DNA of 64,000 nt from Arthrobacter sp. zg-Y20 (GTDB taxonomy: Bacteria; Actinomycetota; Actinomycetes; Actinomycetales; Micrococcaceae). Every line of letters starts with the position of its first letter. Position 1 is the first letter of the stretch. The notes under the pieces were generated by a model, which was given only the letters and a program-made list of their open reading frames with translations, ran no database searches and was not told the DNA's origin. The position numbers and the translations under genes were made by a program. The stretch is from the NCBI RefSeq assembly GCF_030142075.1, contig NZ_CP126241.1, positions 2,294,001 through 2,358,000 of the forward strand. Reading direction: 5' to 3'. Below, one piece after another: positions 9,023 to 16,131 of the stretch.

Positions 9023-9837
9023 GGAGTCTCGCTGCGGTTGAATCGTGGCCGGTGGACAATGTTTCCGTAGCTGTCCTCGGAGCGGACGGCGAAGTGCTGG
9101 GCACTGCCGGCGACCAGGACCGTCCGTACCGGTTGGCGTCCGTCACCAAACTGCTCAGCGCCTACACGCTCCTGCTTGCCCTGGATGAGGGCGCATTGGA
9201 GCTTGACCAGCCGGCGGGACCGGAGGGTTCCACCGTACGGCACCTGCTGGCCCATTCCGGCGGGTACGATTTTGGCGAGCGCACGGTCCGGTATGCCCCC
9301 GGTACCCGGCGGCTGTATTCCAATGCCGGCTTCGAAGTGCTCGGCGAGACGTTGGAAGAAGTAACCGATATTTCATTCGCCGACTACATGCGTGAAGGTG
9401 TGCTGAGCCCGCTGGGCATGGCGTCCACCCGCTTGGAGGGATCCCCCGCTGCCGGAGCGGTATCGACTGCTGCCGACCTGACCCGCTTTGCCGCAGAGCT
9501 TCAGTCCCCCACGCTGACTGATCCGGGCCGGCTCGCGGAAGCGACCCATGTGGTCTTCCCGGGCTTGGCGGGGGTACTTCCCGGGTTCGGCCGGCAGAAG
9601 GAGAACGACTGGGGTCTCGGCTTTGAAATCCGCGCCCGCAAGTCTCCGCACTGGACCGGTGCCAACAGCTCCCCGAGGACATTCGGCCATTTCGGTCAGT
9701 CCGGTACCTTTCTTTGGGTAGACCCCGAAGCCCGCGCAGCAGCCGTTTGCCTCACTGACCGGGACTTCGGTCCGTGGGCTGCCGAGGTCTGGCCTCCGTT
9801 GACTGATGCGGTCCTGGCGGAGCTCGCAGACCACTAG
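9019..9837 (+). CDS. Beta-lactamase-fold serine hydrolase coupled to the ole operon
   Basis: This 272-residue protein belongs to the class C beta-lactamase / penicillin-binding-protein-like family. It has the S-x-x-K motif SVTK at residues 41-44 (nucleophilic Ser and its Lys), Y-S-N at 100-102, and an HFGQSG segment near 230 in the place of the third (HxG/KTG) motif. No signal peptide or membrane segment is visible, so it should act in the cytoplasm, unlike secreted beta-lactamases. Its GTG start overlaps the oleD stop as GTGA, so it is translated with the olefin genes. The substrate is unknown. Esterase, amidase or lactone hydrolysis are all possible. Confidence 0.88.
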   Translation: MRSLAAVESWPVDNVSVAVLGADGEVLGTAGDQDRPYRLASVTKLLSAYTLLLALDEGALELDQPAGPEGSTVRHLLAHSGGYDFGERTVRYAPGTRRLYSNAGFEVLGETLEEVTDISFADYMREGVLSPLGMASTRLEGSPAAGAVSTAADLTRFAAELQSPTLTDPGRLAEATHVVFPGLAGVLPGFGRQKENDWGLGFEIRARKSPHWTGANSSPRTFGHFGQSGTFLWVDPEARAAAVCLTDRDFGPWAAEVWPPLTDAVLAELADH

Positions 9838-9845
9838 CGCGCCGG

Positions 9846-11423
9846 CTAAGCCGCCCTCAGGTAGTCCACAACGCAGGCTTCCAAGGTTCCGCCTGCGAAG
9901 CGCGGAGGCCCTGGATCCACGGCGGGCCCGTTCCGCATCCGGTCTTGAGGCGATCCGGGCAGCGGCGGTGCCGTGGACTGGTAGGTGTGCCCCGTTGGGG
10001 TGATGGTCTCGACCACGTGCGGCCCCGGCTGGTGAACCGGCCGGACACGCCAATCAGGTGCTTCCTTGGCCTGGTTGCATGCCTCGCACAGTCCCTGGCC
10101 ATTCACGATACTGGTGACCCCGCCGTCCTTGTGCGGATGTACATGGTCGATCTGCCGGATCGGTGCCCCGCACCACGGCATGCGGCAGGTTTGGTCCCGC
10201 GCAGCGATGAAGCGGGCCATCGATTCAGGGAACAGCCGGGCACGGGTGTCCATTGCGACCAGCTGCCCGCTTGACGGATCCGCATAGAGCCGCCGGATCC
10301 AGCGTTCTGCGCTTTTGTCCCGCTTCGACTGCCCCCGCCCTGACTGGCCGGCGCCGGTGTTCCTGCTGCGTCCCCCTCCGCTGTCCTCGTCTCCGGCGCC
10401 GCCCCCTTCACTGTGCCCGTCCCCGGGGCTGCCCCCTCCGCTATCCCCGTCCCCGGGGCTGCTCCCTCCCCTGTCCCCGTCTCTCCCGCTCCCCCGCAGC
10501 AGGTCCCTGGCCCACTGCGCCGGCACGGGACCATACCCCGGGACAAGTGCGGGCTCCGATTCTCCGCGCAACAGCGTCCGGTCCGACATGACCAGCTGCA
10601 CTTCCACCTTCATCTGGCCCGCATCGGTCTGGCCGGTAATCCGCTCCACGAGGGTATCGGCCATGATCTGGCCCCGCCCCCGGGCATCCCCCGCCGCACG
10701 GAGACGATCCGCTTCACGGGACAAGGCCGCATAAACGCCGACTCCCTGGGCCATGGGCAGCAGCCCGGTCAGGTAGGTCATGGTGTCCGGAGCAGGGCGG
10801 CAGGAGACGAACCGCTCGGAGGCGGCTTTGGCTGCCCGGTTTACGGCGGCCTTCGGATCCAGCCTGTAGGCGGCGCCTCTGGCCCGGGCAATGATCTGGC
10901 GGTCACCCAGTGTTTCCAGCACGCGGGGGTCTCCGGCAACTTCTGCATCTACCCGCTGCCGGTCCTCCACACTGAGGCACGCCGTCTCCCGAACGAGCAA
11001 CGTTGCCCGCCATTCGCTGATAGCGCCGGTGGTCAAGGCCTGCAAGGTGCACGGCATCTCGCACGTTAGGGCTTTTGCGAAGCCCAGCAGCCGCCCGCCA
11101 CGGTTTGGGGACTCCCTGCGCGCCAAGGCGATCTGTGAAGCGACCCCGCGGCCCACATCCTCACGGCGCATTCCTGCTGCGGTCTGCTTCCGGCGCTGGG
11201 AAGCATCAAACGCTGCGGAGGCGCGGGCCTGGGCGGCTGAAGCGGCGGCTTTCAGTTCCTCGAGTGCCCGTATCCGGTCGATGAGTTCGCTGTCCTCCGG
11301 TTCCGCTCCCGACACCAGGCCAGCTTGGTCAACCAGCACCTCCACCCAGCCATGCACCATGGCGCTGCCAGCTACGGCAGTGCCGGCCGGCCGGTGCTCC
11401 TGAGGCGACAAGTATTCGAACAT
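9846..11423 (-). CDS. DUF222 / HNH endonuclease (13E12 repeat family type)
   Basis: A 525-residue protein with an N-terminal DUF222 region (helical, rich in Ala and Arg), a Gly/Ser/Asp-rich linker with a 10-residue repeat, and a C-terminal HNH nuclease domain. The HNH part reads CRMPWCGAPIRQIDHVHPH, then NGQGLCEACN, giving the His-Asn-metal core and Cys pairs. These proteins are common in multiple copies in actinobacteria and are called the 13E12 family in Mycobacterium tuberculosis; their cellular role is unsettled. I chose ATG 11423 (MFEYLSPQEH, a usual start for this family) over a longer frame to 11546. There is no ribosome site, but TAAAAT lies 7 bases upstream, suggesting a leaderless mRNA. 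A LexA-like box covers the start codon. Confidence 0.9.
   Translation of the reverse strand: MFEYLSPQEHRPAGTAVAGSAMVHGWVEVLVDQAGLVSGAEPEDSELIDRIRALEELKAAASAAQARASAAFDASQRRKQTAAGMRREDVGRGVASQIALARRESPNRGGRLLGFAKALTCEMPCTLQALTTGAISEWRATLLVRETACLSVEDRQRVDAEVAGDPRVLETLGDRQIIARARGAAYRLDPKAAVNRAAKAASERFVSCRPAPDTMTYLTGLLPMAQGVGVYAALSREADRLRAAGDARGRGQIMADTLVERITGQTDAGQMKVEVQLVMSDRTLLRGESEPALVPGYGPVPAQWARDLLRGSGRDGDRGGSSPGDGDSGGGSPGDGHSEGGGAGDEDSGGGRSRNTGAGQSGRGQSKRDKSAERWIRRLYADPSSGQLVAMDTRARLFPESMARFIAARDQTCRMPWCGAPIRQIDHVHPHKDGGVTSIVNGQGLCEACNQAKEAPDWRVRPVHQPGPHVVETITPTGHTYQSTAPPLPGSPQDRMRNGPAVDPGPPRFAGGTLEACVVDYLRAA
10381..10494 (-). repeat. 30-bp tandem repeat coding for the HNH linker
   Basis: Nearly four head-to-tail copies of a 30-base unit start at 10381, 10411, 10441 and 10471. 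The plus strand of each begins with a variant of CTGTCCCCGTCCCCGGGGCT. In the protein this is a 10-residue unit of the kind GDGDSGGGSP, forming a flexible acidic Gly/Ser linker between DUF222 and the HNH domain. Copies differ at several bases, so it is an ageing minisatellite that could vary in copy number between strains. Confidence 0.85.
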
Positions 11424-11431
11424 GTATTCGA
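11416..11431 (-). promoter_or_regulatory. LexA (SOS) box-like operator on the start of the HNH gene
   Basis: Read on the coding strand the site is TCGAATACATGTTCGA. The actinobacterial LexA consensus is TCGAAC-N4-GTTCGA, so 11 of 12 defined positions match. The box includes the ATG of the HNH gene and sits just after the -10-like TAAAAT (11431-11436). Bound LexA would therefore block both transcription start and the start codon region. Several 13E12 genes of Mycobacterium tuberculosis are known members of its LexA regulon, which supports the call. Confidence 0.65.
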
Positions 11432-11593
11432 TTTTAGGCGGCGGGGCAGAGGTAAAACAGGGCAGAAGTACCTGTTCCGCTACCTGTTTTTGCTCTGTTC
11501 GCGGCCACTCAGCCCGGGAGGCCGATGCTCCGATGCTAAGCCGCACATACGGATATACGCAGATCCGGACAACAGAGCCGCTAGCCTGCTGGA

Positions 11594-12511
11594 ATGGAAA
11601 CCTGGCACCGGAACCAACTGAGCATGAGCCAGGGTGAGCTTGTGCAACAGTGGCTGCCGGGGGTTCGCCTCATCCGGGATCTCTCCTGGGCCCTCTCGGA
11701 CACAGCGGTACTGGAAGTCGAATCCGGGGAGCGCCGGTACGTCGTCAAAGCCGCCGGTCTTTCCAACCACCACATAGGACGCGAGATCGCGGCGCATGAA
11801 TCATGGACGCGGGTATGGAGCCGGCAGAACCGTGCACCGCGGCTCGTCCGCTCGGACCTCGCCCAGACGGTCCTCGTCACGGAATATCTCGATGGATCGC
11901 TGGCGGAGGGGACCACGGCCGAGCATGACCCGGAAGTTCATCACCAGGCGGGTTCGCTGCTGCGTCAGTTCCATGATCAGACCTCGCATACCAACAAGGG
12001 CTATGAGAGCGCAGCAACGGCCAAGGCGCTGTCTTGGCTGAAACGGCCACACCGCATCGAGAAGTCCCACGTGGAAGACGCCAGGACCATCCTTGCCGCC
12101 TATTCGCCAAAGCCGGTGGCGGTGGTGCCAACCCATGGCGACTGGCAGCCGCGCAACTGGCTGCTTCATGGCGCGGAACTGAGGATCATCGATTTCGGCC
12201 GGTTTGCGTTCCGCCCGGCTGTCACGGACTTCTGCCGCCTGGCAGCGCAGCAATGGCGCACCCACCCGCAACTGAAGGATGCCTTCGTGGCAGGCTACGG
12301 TGCAGGCCTCGGGGACGGCGTGCGGGAAGATGACAGCGACATGGAACTCTGGCATATGACGCTGCTGCGCGAAGCAGTCTCCACCGCGGTGTGGGCCTAC
12401 CAAACCGGCGACCATGCGTTCGAGCGGCAGGGACATCGGATGCTGGCCGACGCGCTGGCCACCTTCCGCACGGATGTATTCCATGCGCATACAACAAAAG
12501 GACACTCGTGA
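11594..12511 (+). CDS. Phosphotransferase of the aminoglycoside/choline kinase fold
   Basis: A 305-residue kinase-like protein of the APH family. The catalytic loop reads THGDWQPRNW (HGD...N) followed by the metal-binding IIDFGR. The N-terminus has a short nucleotide-binding lobe with YVVKAAG supplying the Lys. Substrates in this family range from aminoglycosides to sugars, choline and thiamine, and nothing here fixes one. TAGCCT lies 6 bases before ATG 11594, so the mRNA may be leaderless. The stop overlaps the next gene as GTGA, so the two are co-translated. Confidence 0.8.
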   Translation: METWHRNQLSMSQGELVQQWLPGVRLIRDLSWALSDTAVLEVESGERRYVVKAAGLSNHHIGREIAAHESWTRVWSRQNRAPRLVRSDLAQTVLVTEYLDGSLAEGTTAEHDPEVHHQAGSLLRQFHDQTSHTNKGYESAATAKALSWLKRPHRIEKSHVEDARTILAAYSPKPVAVVPTHGDWQPRNWLLHGAELRIIDFGRFAFRPAVTDFCRLAAQQWRTHPQLKDAFVAGYGAGLGDGVREDDSDMELWHMTLLREAVSTAVWAYQTGDHAFERQGHRMLADALATFRTDVFHAHTTKGHS

Positions 12512-12897
12512 GGATTTTCGACCCGCAGATCATCCTGTTCGTGGCCGACACGGAAGGGGCAGCACGCTTTTACGCCGCCCTCGGCTTCGTGGAGAAGTTC
12601 CGGGCAGCAGGACCGGACTCGACGCCGTTCAAAATCGAAATGTCGCTGGAAGGCTTCGAACTCGGATTGGCGTTGCCCGGACCCGCCGCCCAGGCACATA
12701 AACACACCCCGGTGGCCAAGGGTCACCGGGCATGCCTCACCCTTTGGACCGACGACGTCGCTGCAGCCTATGCCAAGGCCCTCAACGCCGGCGCAAAGGA
12801 CCTTGAGGGTCCCCACCCGTTCCTGGACGGAAGGCTCCGGGTGGCGTTCGTGGAGGACCAGGACGGACATCCGCTCCAGTTCGTGGAACGTCGGTAG
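12508..12897 (+). CDS. Glyoxalase/bleomycin-resistance (VOC) family protein
   Basis: A 129-residue single VOC unit: beta-alpha-beta-beta-beta repeats with PQIILFVADTEGAARFYAAL at the start and VAFVEDQDGHPLQFVE at the end, where the closing Glu is a typical metal or substrate ligand. The family holds glyoxalases, dioxygenases and drug-binding proteins, so the activity is open. The GTG start overlaps the preceding kinase stop and has AAAAGGA a few bases upstream. Pairing with an APH-fold kinase makes a small detoxification or resistance role plausible, but this is inference. Confidence 0.8.
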   Translation: MRIFDPQIILFVADTEGAARFYAALGFVEKFRAAGPDSTPFKIEMSLEGFELGLALPGPAAQAHKHTPVAKGHRACLTLWTDDVAAAYAKALNAGAKDLEGPHPFLDGRLRVAFVEDQDGHPLQFVERR

Positions 12898-12903
12898 TGT
12901 TGG

Positions 12904-13863
12904 CTACCAGCGCCCGTTCCGCGGCCGCGGCTGGCACACCGGACAGCTGTATGAGGACCGGTTCATAAAGGAATCCCGGCGGATCAGCGTATTTCGCCCC
13001 AGGGAAGCGCACCGCAGGCACGGCTCCCCCTCCCGGCCGTAGGCGTTCAGGGACCGGGAGAAGTAGCCGGACGCCCCGTTGACATTCACGTACAGGGAAT
13101 CGAAGCTCGTCCCGCCGGCATCAAGCGCCCGGGTCATCACGTCCTGCACCGCTTCAATCAGCCGCAGCGCGTCCGCACGGCGCATGGTGTCCGTGGGCCG
13201 GGCAAAGTGCATCCGCGCAGCCCACAGCGATTCATCCGCATAGATGTTCCCCACCCCGGACACCAGCCCCTGGTCCAGCAGGGCACGCTTGATCCCGGTC
13301 CGCCGGGCACGCAGCCGGCGGTAAAAGTCATCGAAGGAAAAGGCCGGATCCAGCGGATCTCGGGCAATGTGCGCGGCCTCTTGCGCCACCAGCGGCAGTC
13401 CGGTTTCGGAAAGGCCGCCGGGAGCGCCGTCGGGCGTCGGCACCAGGTCGGTGAGGAACACGCCGCCGAAAATCCGCTGGTCCACGAACCGCAGCTCGGA
13501 GGGCATGGCCGCACCGGCGTCGTCGACCGCCGGACTGAGCGAAAAGCGCACCTTGAGGTGCTTCTCGTCCGGCAGCGCGGAGTCTTCCATCAGCAGTTGG
13601 CCGCTCATCCCCAGATGCGCCATGAGCGCCAGAGACGGCACGCCGTCGTGATCCTCCTCGACCAGCGGAAGCCACAGGAACTTGCCGCGCCGCACGACGT
13701 CGGTGACCACAGCGCCCTCAAGGTTGCCTGCCAGGTCCTCGGGACCGGCAGCGTGGCGCCGCACGGAGCGGGCGTCCAGGATCTCTACGCCGGTGATGGT
13801 CCGGCCGCGGACCCAGGAGGCGAGTCCGCGCCGGACAACCTCGACTTCGGGAAGCTCAGGCAC
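12904..13863 (-). CDS. mutM: Formamidopyrimidine-DNA glycosylase
   Basis: Base-excision repair glycosylase/AP lyase that removes 8-oxoguanine and ring-opened purines. The N-terminus is the diagnostic [10 protein letters not shown], where Pro2 is the nucleophile and Glu3 the catalytic acid. The middle has [17 protein letters not shown] (helix-two-turn-helix DNA-binding region with the conserved Lys/Asn area), and the C-terminus has a four-Cys zinc finger (CLRCA...CPVC). At 319 residues it is slightly longer than average because of an insertion around DDAGAAMPS and PTPDGAPGG. It follows rnc by 11 bases in the same operon, an order common in actinobacteria. Confidence 0.97.
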   Translation of the reverse strand: MPELPEVEVVRRGLASWVRGRTITGVEILDARSVRRHAAGPEDLAGNLEGAVVTDVVRRGKFLWLPLVEEDHDGVPSLALMAHLGMSGQLLMEDSALPDEKHLKVRFSLSPAVDDAGAAMPSELRFVDQRIFGGVFLTDLVPTPDGAPGGLSETGLPLVAQEAAHIARDPLDPAFSFDDFYRRLRARRTGIKRALLDQGLVSGVGNIYADESLWAARMHFARPTDTMRRADALRLIEAVQDVMTRALDAGGTSFDSLYVNVNGASGYFSRSLNAYGREGEPCLRCASLGRNTLIRRDSFMNRSSYSCPVCQPRPRNGRW

Positions 13864-13874
13864 GGCGGAACCGC

Positions 13875-14582
13875 TTAGGAACCGGCAGCCGCGGCGTCGG
13901 CTTCCCTGGAATTGATCATCTTCCAGGACGCGGCGGCAGCTTCCTGCTCCGCTTCCTTCTTGGAGTGGCCGGTACCCGTGCCGAAGGCCGTATCCCCAAT
14001 ATGGAGCACGGCAACGAAGCTGCGTGAGTGGTCCGGGCCGGAACCGGTGACACGGTATTCGATGTCGCCCATTTTCCGGCTCGCGGCGATCTCCTGGATG
14101 CTCGTTTTCCAGTCCGTACCGGCGCCCAGGGCATCGGCGTCGGAGAGGAGCGGTCCCACCAGCCGCATCACCATCTGGCGTGCGGTTTCAATCCCGTGGT
14201 CCAGATATACGGCGCCGATAACGGCTTCCGTGGTGTCCGCGAGGATGGAGGACTTGTCGCGTCCGTTGGTGAGCTTTTCACCCTGGCCGAGCAGGATGTA
14301 TTCGCCCAGCCCCAGGTCGCGGGCAATGCCGGCCAGGGCGCGGGTACTCACGACGGCGGAGCGGCGCTTGGCCAGCTCCCCCTCGGAAAGGTCAGGATTA
14401 TCCCGGTAGAGCGCATCGGTTACCGAGAACCCCAGAATGGAATCGCCAAGGAATTCGAGGCGTTCGTTCGTGGGGATGCCGCCCTGCTCGTAAGCGTAGG
14501 AGCGGTGCGTGAGCGCAAGACGAAGCGTCCCGGCGTCGATATCGACACCGAGACGCTTCATAAGCTCTTCAGTATTCTTCAC
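13875..14582 (-). CDS. rnc: Ribonuclease III
   Basis: A 235-residue double-strand-specific endoribonuclease that cuts rRNA precursors and other structured RNAs. The signature [14 protein letters not shown] holds the metal-binding Glu and Asp, with the second acidic pair in [15 protein letters not shown]. The C-terminal third is a dsRNA-binding domain ending with the [18 protein letters not shown] helix. It is in the block rpmF-rnc-mutM on the minus strand. Confidence 0.97.
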   Translation of the reverse strand: MKNTEELMKRLGVDIDAGTLRLALTHRSYAYEQGGIPTNERLEFLGDSILGFSVTDALYRDNPDLSEGELAKRRSAVVSTRALAGIARDLGLGEYILLGQGEKLTNGRDKSSILADTTEAVIGAVYLDHGIETARQMVMRLVGPLLSDADALGAGTDWKTSIQEIAASRKMGDIEYRVTGSGPDHSRSFVAVLHIGDTAFGTGTGHSKKEAEQEAAAASWKMINSREADAAAAGS

Positions 14583-14667
14583 TTTTTGGATACAACCCGA
14601 AAAGCAGTATTCACGGCCCTGGCAGCGGTTCCCCTAAAGGTGTGCATGGCAGGGCCGAACACTGGTC

Positions 14668-14871
14668 TTAGACGTCCGCGACCTTGCGGCCCTTGTATTC
14701 AAGGAACAGCGCGGTGCCGGCGGAATCGGTGACGACCTTGGCCTGGTGCGGCAGGCTATAGGTGACGCGGCCGTTCTCCACGGTCTTCACCAGGTTGGGC
14801 GCGGTCGCCTTCCACTGGGACCGGCGTGCACGTGTATTCGCGCGGGACATTTTCCGCTTCGGAACAGCCAC
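14668..14871 (-). CDS. rpmF: 50S ribosomal protein L32
   Basis: A 67-residue ribosomal protein beginning [20 protein letters not shown], typical of L32. It has no cysteine at all, so it is the zinc-free form, as is normal for actinobacteria. It begins 3 bases after the stop of the DUF177 gene on the minus strand, the near-universal pairing of DUF177 (YceD) and rpmF. Confidence 0.97.
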   Translation of the reverse strand: MAVPKRKMSRANTRARRSQWKATAPNLVKTVENGRVTYSLPHQAKVVTDSAGTALFLEYKGRKVADV

Positions 14872-14873
14872 GG

Positions 14874-15476
14874 CTAACTCTCTTCTCTCTCGTCTGACTC
14901 TGTACTTGGTGCCGCAGTATCTTCTGCGGCCGTGCCGGTCAACCCTGCGAGGGCTGCCCAGCGAGGATCCACTGCTTCATGGTGGTGACCCGGATCCTCC
15001 TCTAGGCGCGCTCCGCATTCGGAGCAAAGGCCTGGGCAGTCTTCCCGGCACACCGGCTGGAACGGCATGGTAAGAACCACGGCGTCCCGCAATACCGGCT
15101 CAAGATCGATGACATCTCGCTCGATCCGGCGTTGCTCTTCTTCCTCGTCTTCTTCGAAGGACTCAGCGTCCTCGTAGTAGAAGAGTTCCTGCACATCGAC
15201 TTCTTGGTCGTACGCGAGTGGCTTCAGGCACCTGCCGCATTCGCCCCTTACGGGAGCGATGACTACGCCGGATACCAGAATCCCTTCGTGCACGGCCTCC
15301 AACCTCAAGTCAACCTCGAGCTCGGATCCTTCCGGAACGCCGATAAGCGCAACACCGAAGTCTTTCGGTGCCGGTACATGTTCATGCAAGGTCCGCATCG
15401 TTCCCGGGCTGCGCCCGAGGTCCCTGACGTTGATTGCCAGGGGTGTATTCGGATTGGACCGCGAAAATTCGCTAAT
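14874..15476 (-). CDS. DUF177 (YceD) family protein, probable ATT start
   Basis: YceD proteins are linked to 23S rRNA metabolism and sit upstream of rpmF. The middle has the paired motifs [10 protein letters not shown] and CPGLCSECG, giving a four-Cys site, inside an acidic protein. The first ATG in frame (15398) cannot be the start. The codons before it spell the conserved family N-terminus [16 protein letters not shown], and no ATG, GTG or TTG exists in that frame back to the stop at 15507. The best start is ATT 15476, with GGAG 5 bases upstream. This gives 200 residues. A 7-codon open frame (ATG 15495) ends with a TAG that shares one base with this ATT, so coupling is possible. A single-base sequencing error is the alternative. 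Confidence 0.9.
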   Translation of the reverse strand: MSEFSRSNPNTPLAINVRDLGRSPGTMRTLHEHVPAPKDFGVALIGVPEGSELEVDLRLEAVHEGILVSGVVIAPVRGECGRCLKPLAYDQEVDVQELFYYEDAESFEEDEEEEQRRIERDVIDLEPVLRDAVVLTMPFQPVCREDCPGLCSECGARLEEDPGHHHEAVDPRWAALAGLTGTAAEDTAAPSTESDEREES

Positions 15477-15508
15477 GAGAACTCCTGTAGAACATAGACC
15501 GACATATC

Positions 15509-15538
15509 ATCTTAGCCTGACTTGCCGGAATCTCTCAA
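15509..15538 (-). promoter_or_regulatory. Promoter of the DUF177-rpmF-rnc-mutM operon
   Basis: On the minus strand TTGAGA (15538-15533) and TAAGAT (15514-15509) are separated by 18 bases. Transcription should start near 15502, giving a leader of about 25 bases that contains GGAG before the ATT codon at 15476. Confidence 0.55.
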
Positions 15539-15617
15539 ACTGCGGCTGCGCTGCAGCCACGGAGCCCGCGCATGCACGGAACTCCGAGGTCCAGTTTACC
15601 CGCCTGCGGGCCAAGAG

Positions 15618-16091
15618 CTAATCGGCGGCAAGCAGGCGCTTGAGCACGGCTGCCGGGACAAATCCGCTGATGTCTCCGCCCAGGGCGGCGACCTCCTTGA
15701 TCAGGGAGGAGGAGAGGTGGGTATAGCTTCCCTCGGCGGGCAGGAAGACGGTTTCGACGCCGGTGAGGTGCCGGTTCATCACGGCCATCGGCAGTTCGTA
15801 CTGGTAGTCCTGGACGGACCGCAGGCCCTTTACTATGGCGCCGGCACCGTGCTCGCGGCAGAACTCCGCCAGCAGCCCCTCCCCCATGGGAACCACGGAT
15901 ACCCCGCGCAGCGAGCCCAGTGCCTCGGCCGCCAGTTCCAGGCGCTGCCCGGCCGGGAAACGGTACTTCTTCGCATAGTTGGTGGACACCGCCACAATGA
16001 CCTCGTCAAAGAGGCTTGCCGCGCGGGCAATGACCTCAATATGGCCGTTGTGGATAGGGTCAAAGGAACCTGGGCATACAGCGCGTCGCAT
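15618..16091 (-). CDS. coaD: Phosphopantetheine adenylyltransferase
   Basis: A 157-residue enzyme for the fourth step of coenzyme A synthesis, joining AMP to 4'-phosphopantetheine. The N-terminal nucleotidyltransferase motif is GSFDPIHNGH, and the C-terminal SSSLIKEVA matches the second ATP-binding motif (S-S-T/S-x-[LV]-[KR]-E). TAGATT lies 6 bases before the ATG with no ribosome site, so the mRNA is probably leaderless. It is divergent from the aminotransferase gene with only 40 bases between them. Confidence 0.97.
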   Translation of the reverse strand: MRRAVCPGSFDPIHNGHIEVIARAASLFDEVIVAVSTNYAKKYRFPAGQRLELAAEALGSLRGVSVVPMGEGLLAEFCREHGAGAIVKGLRSVQDYQYELPMAVMNRHLTGVETVFLPAEGSYTHLSSSLIKEVAALGGDISGFVPAAVLKRLLAAD

Positions 16092-16097
16092 AAGTCG

Positions 16098-16125
16098 AAT
16101 CTACCGGGTCCGGCAGGGTAATACT
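16098..16125. promoter_or_regulatory. Overlapping divergent promoters of coaD and the aminotransferase
   Basis: The 40-base gap holds TAGATT on the minus strand (16103-16098, 6 bases before the coaD ATG) and TAATACT on the plus strand (16119-16125, 6-7 bases before ATG 16132). The -35 of each would fall on the -10 of the other, so the two polymerases should exclude one another. Confidence 0.45.
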
Positions 16126-16131
16126 GGAAGA

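Noticed and set aside
10372-10500. The C-rich repeat as a CRISPR array
   Set aside because: Units are directly adjacent without unique spacers and code in frame for a protein linker.
12391-12507. Longer N-terminus for the VOC protein
   Set aside because: These codons lie within the end of the kinase gene; GTG 12508 with its ribosome site gives a normal VOC length.
15305-15505. 66-codon frame starting at ATG 15505, upstream of DUF177
   Set aside because: It runs out of frame with the conserved DUF177 N-terminus and would need a frameshift; promoter and ribosome-site spacing favour ATT 15476.
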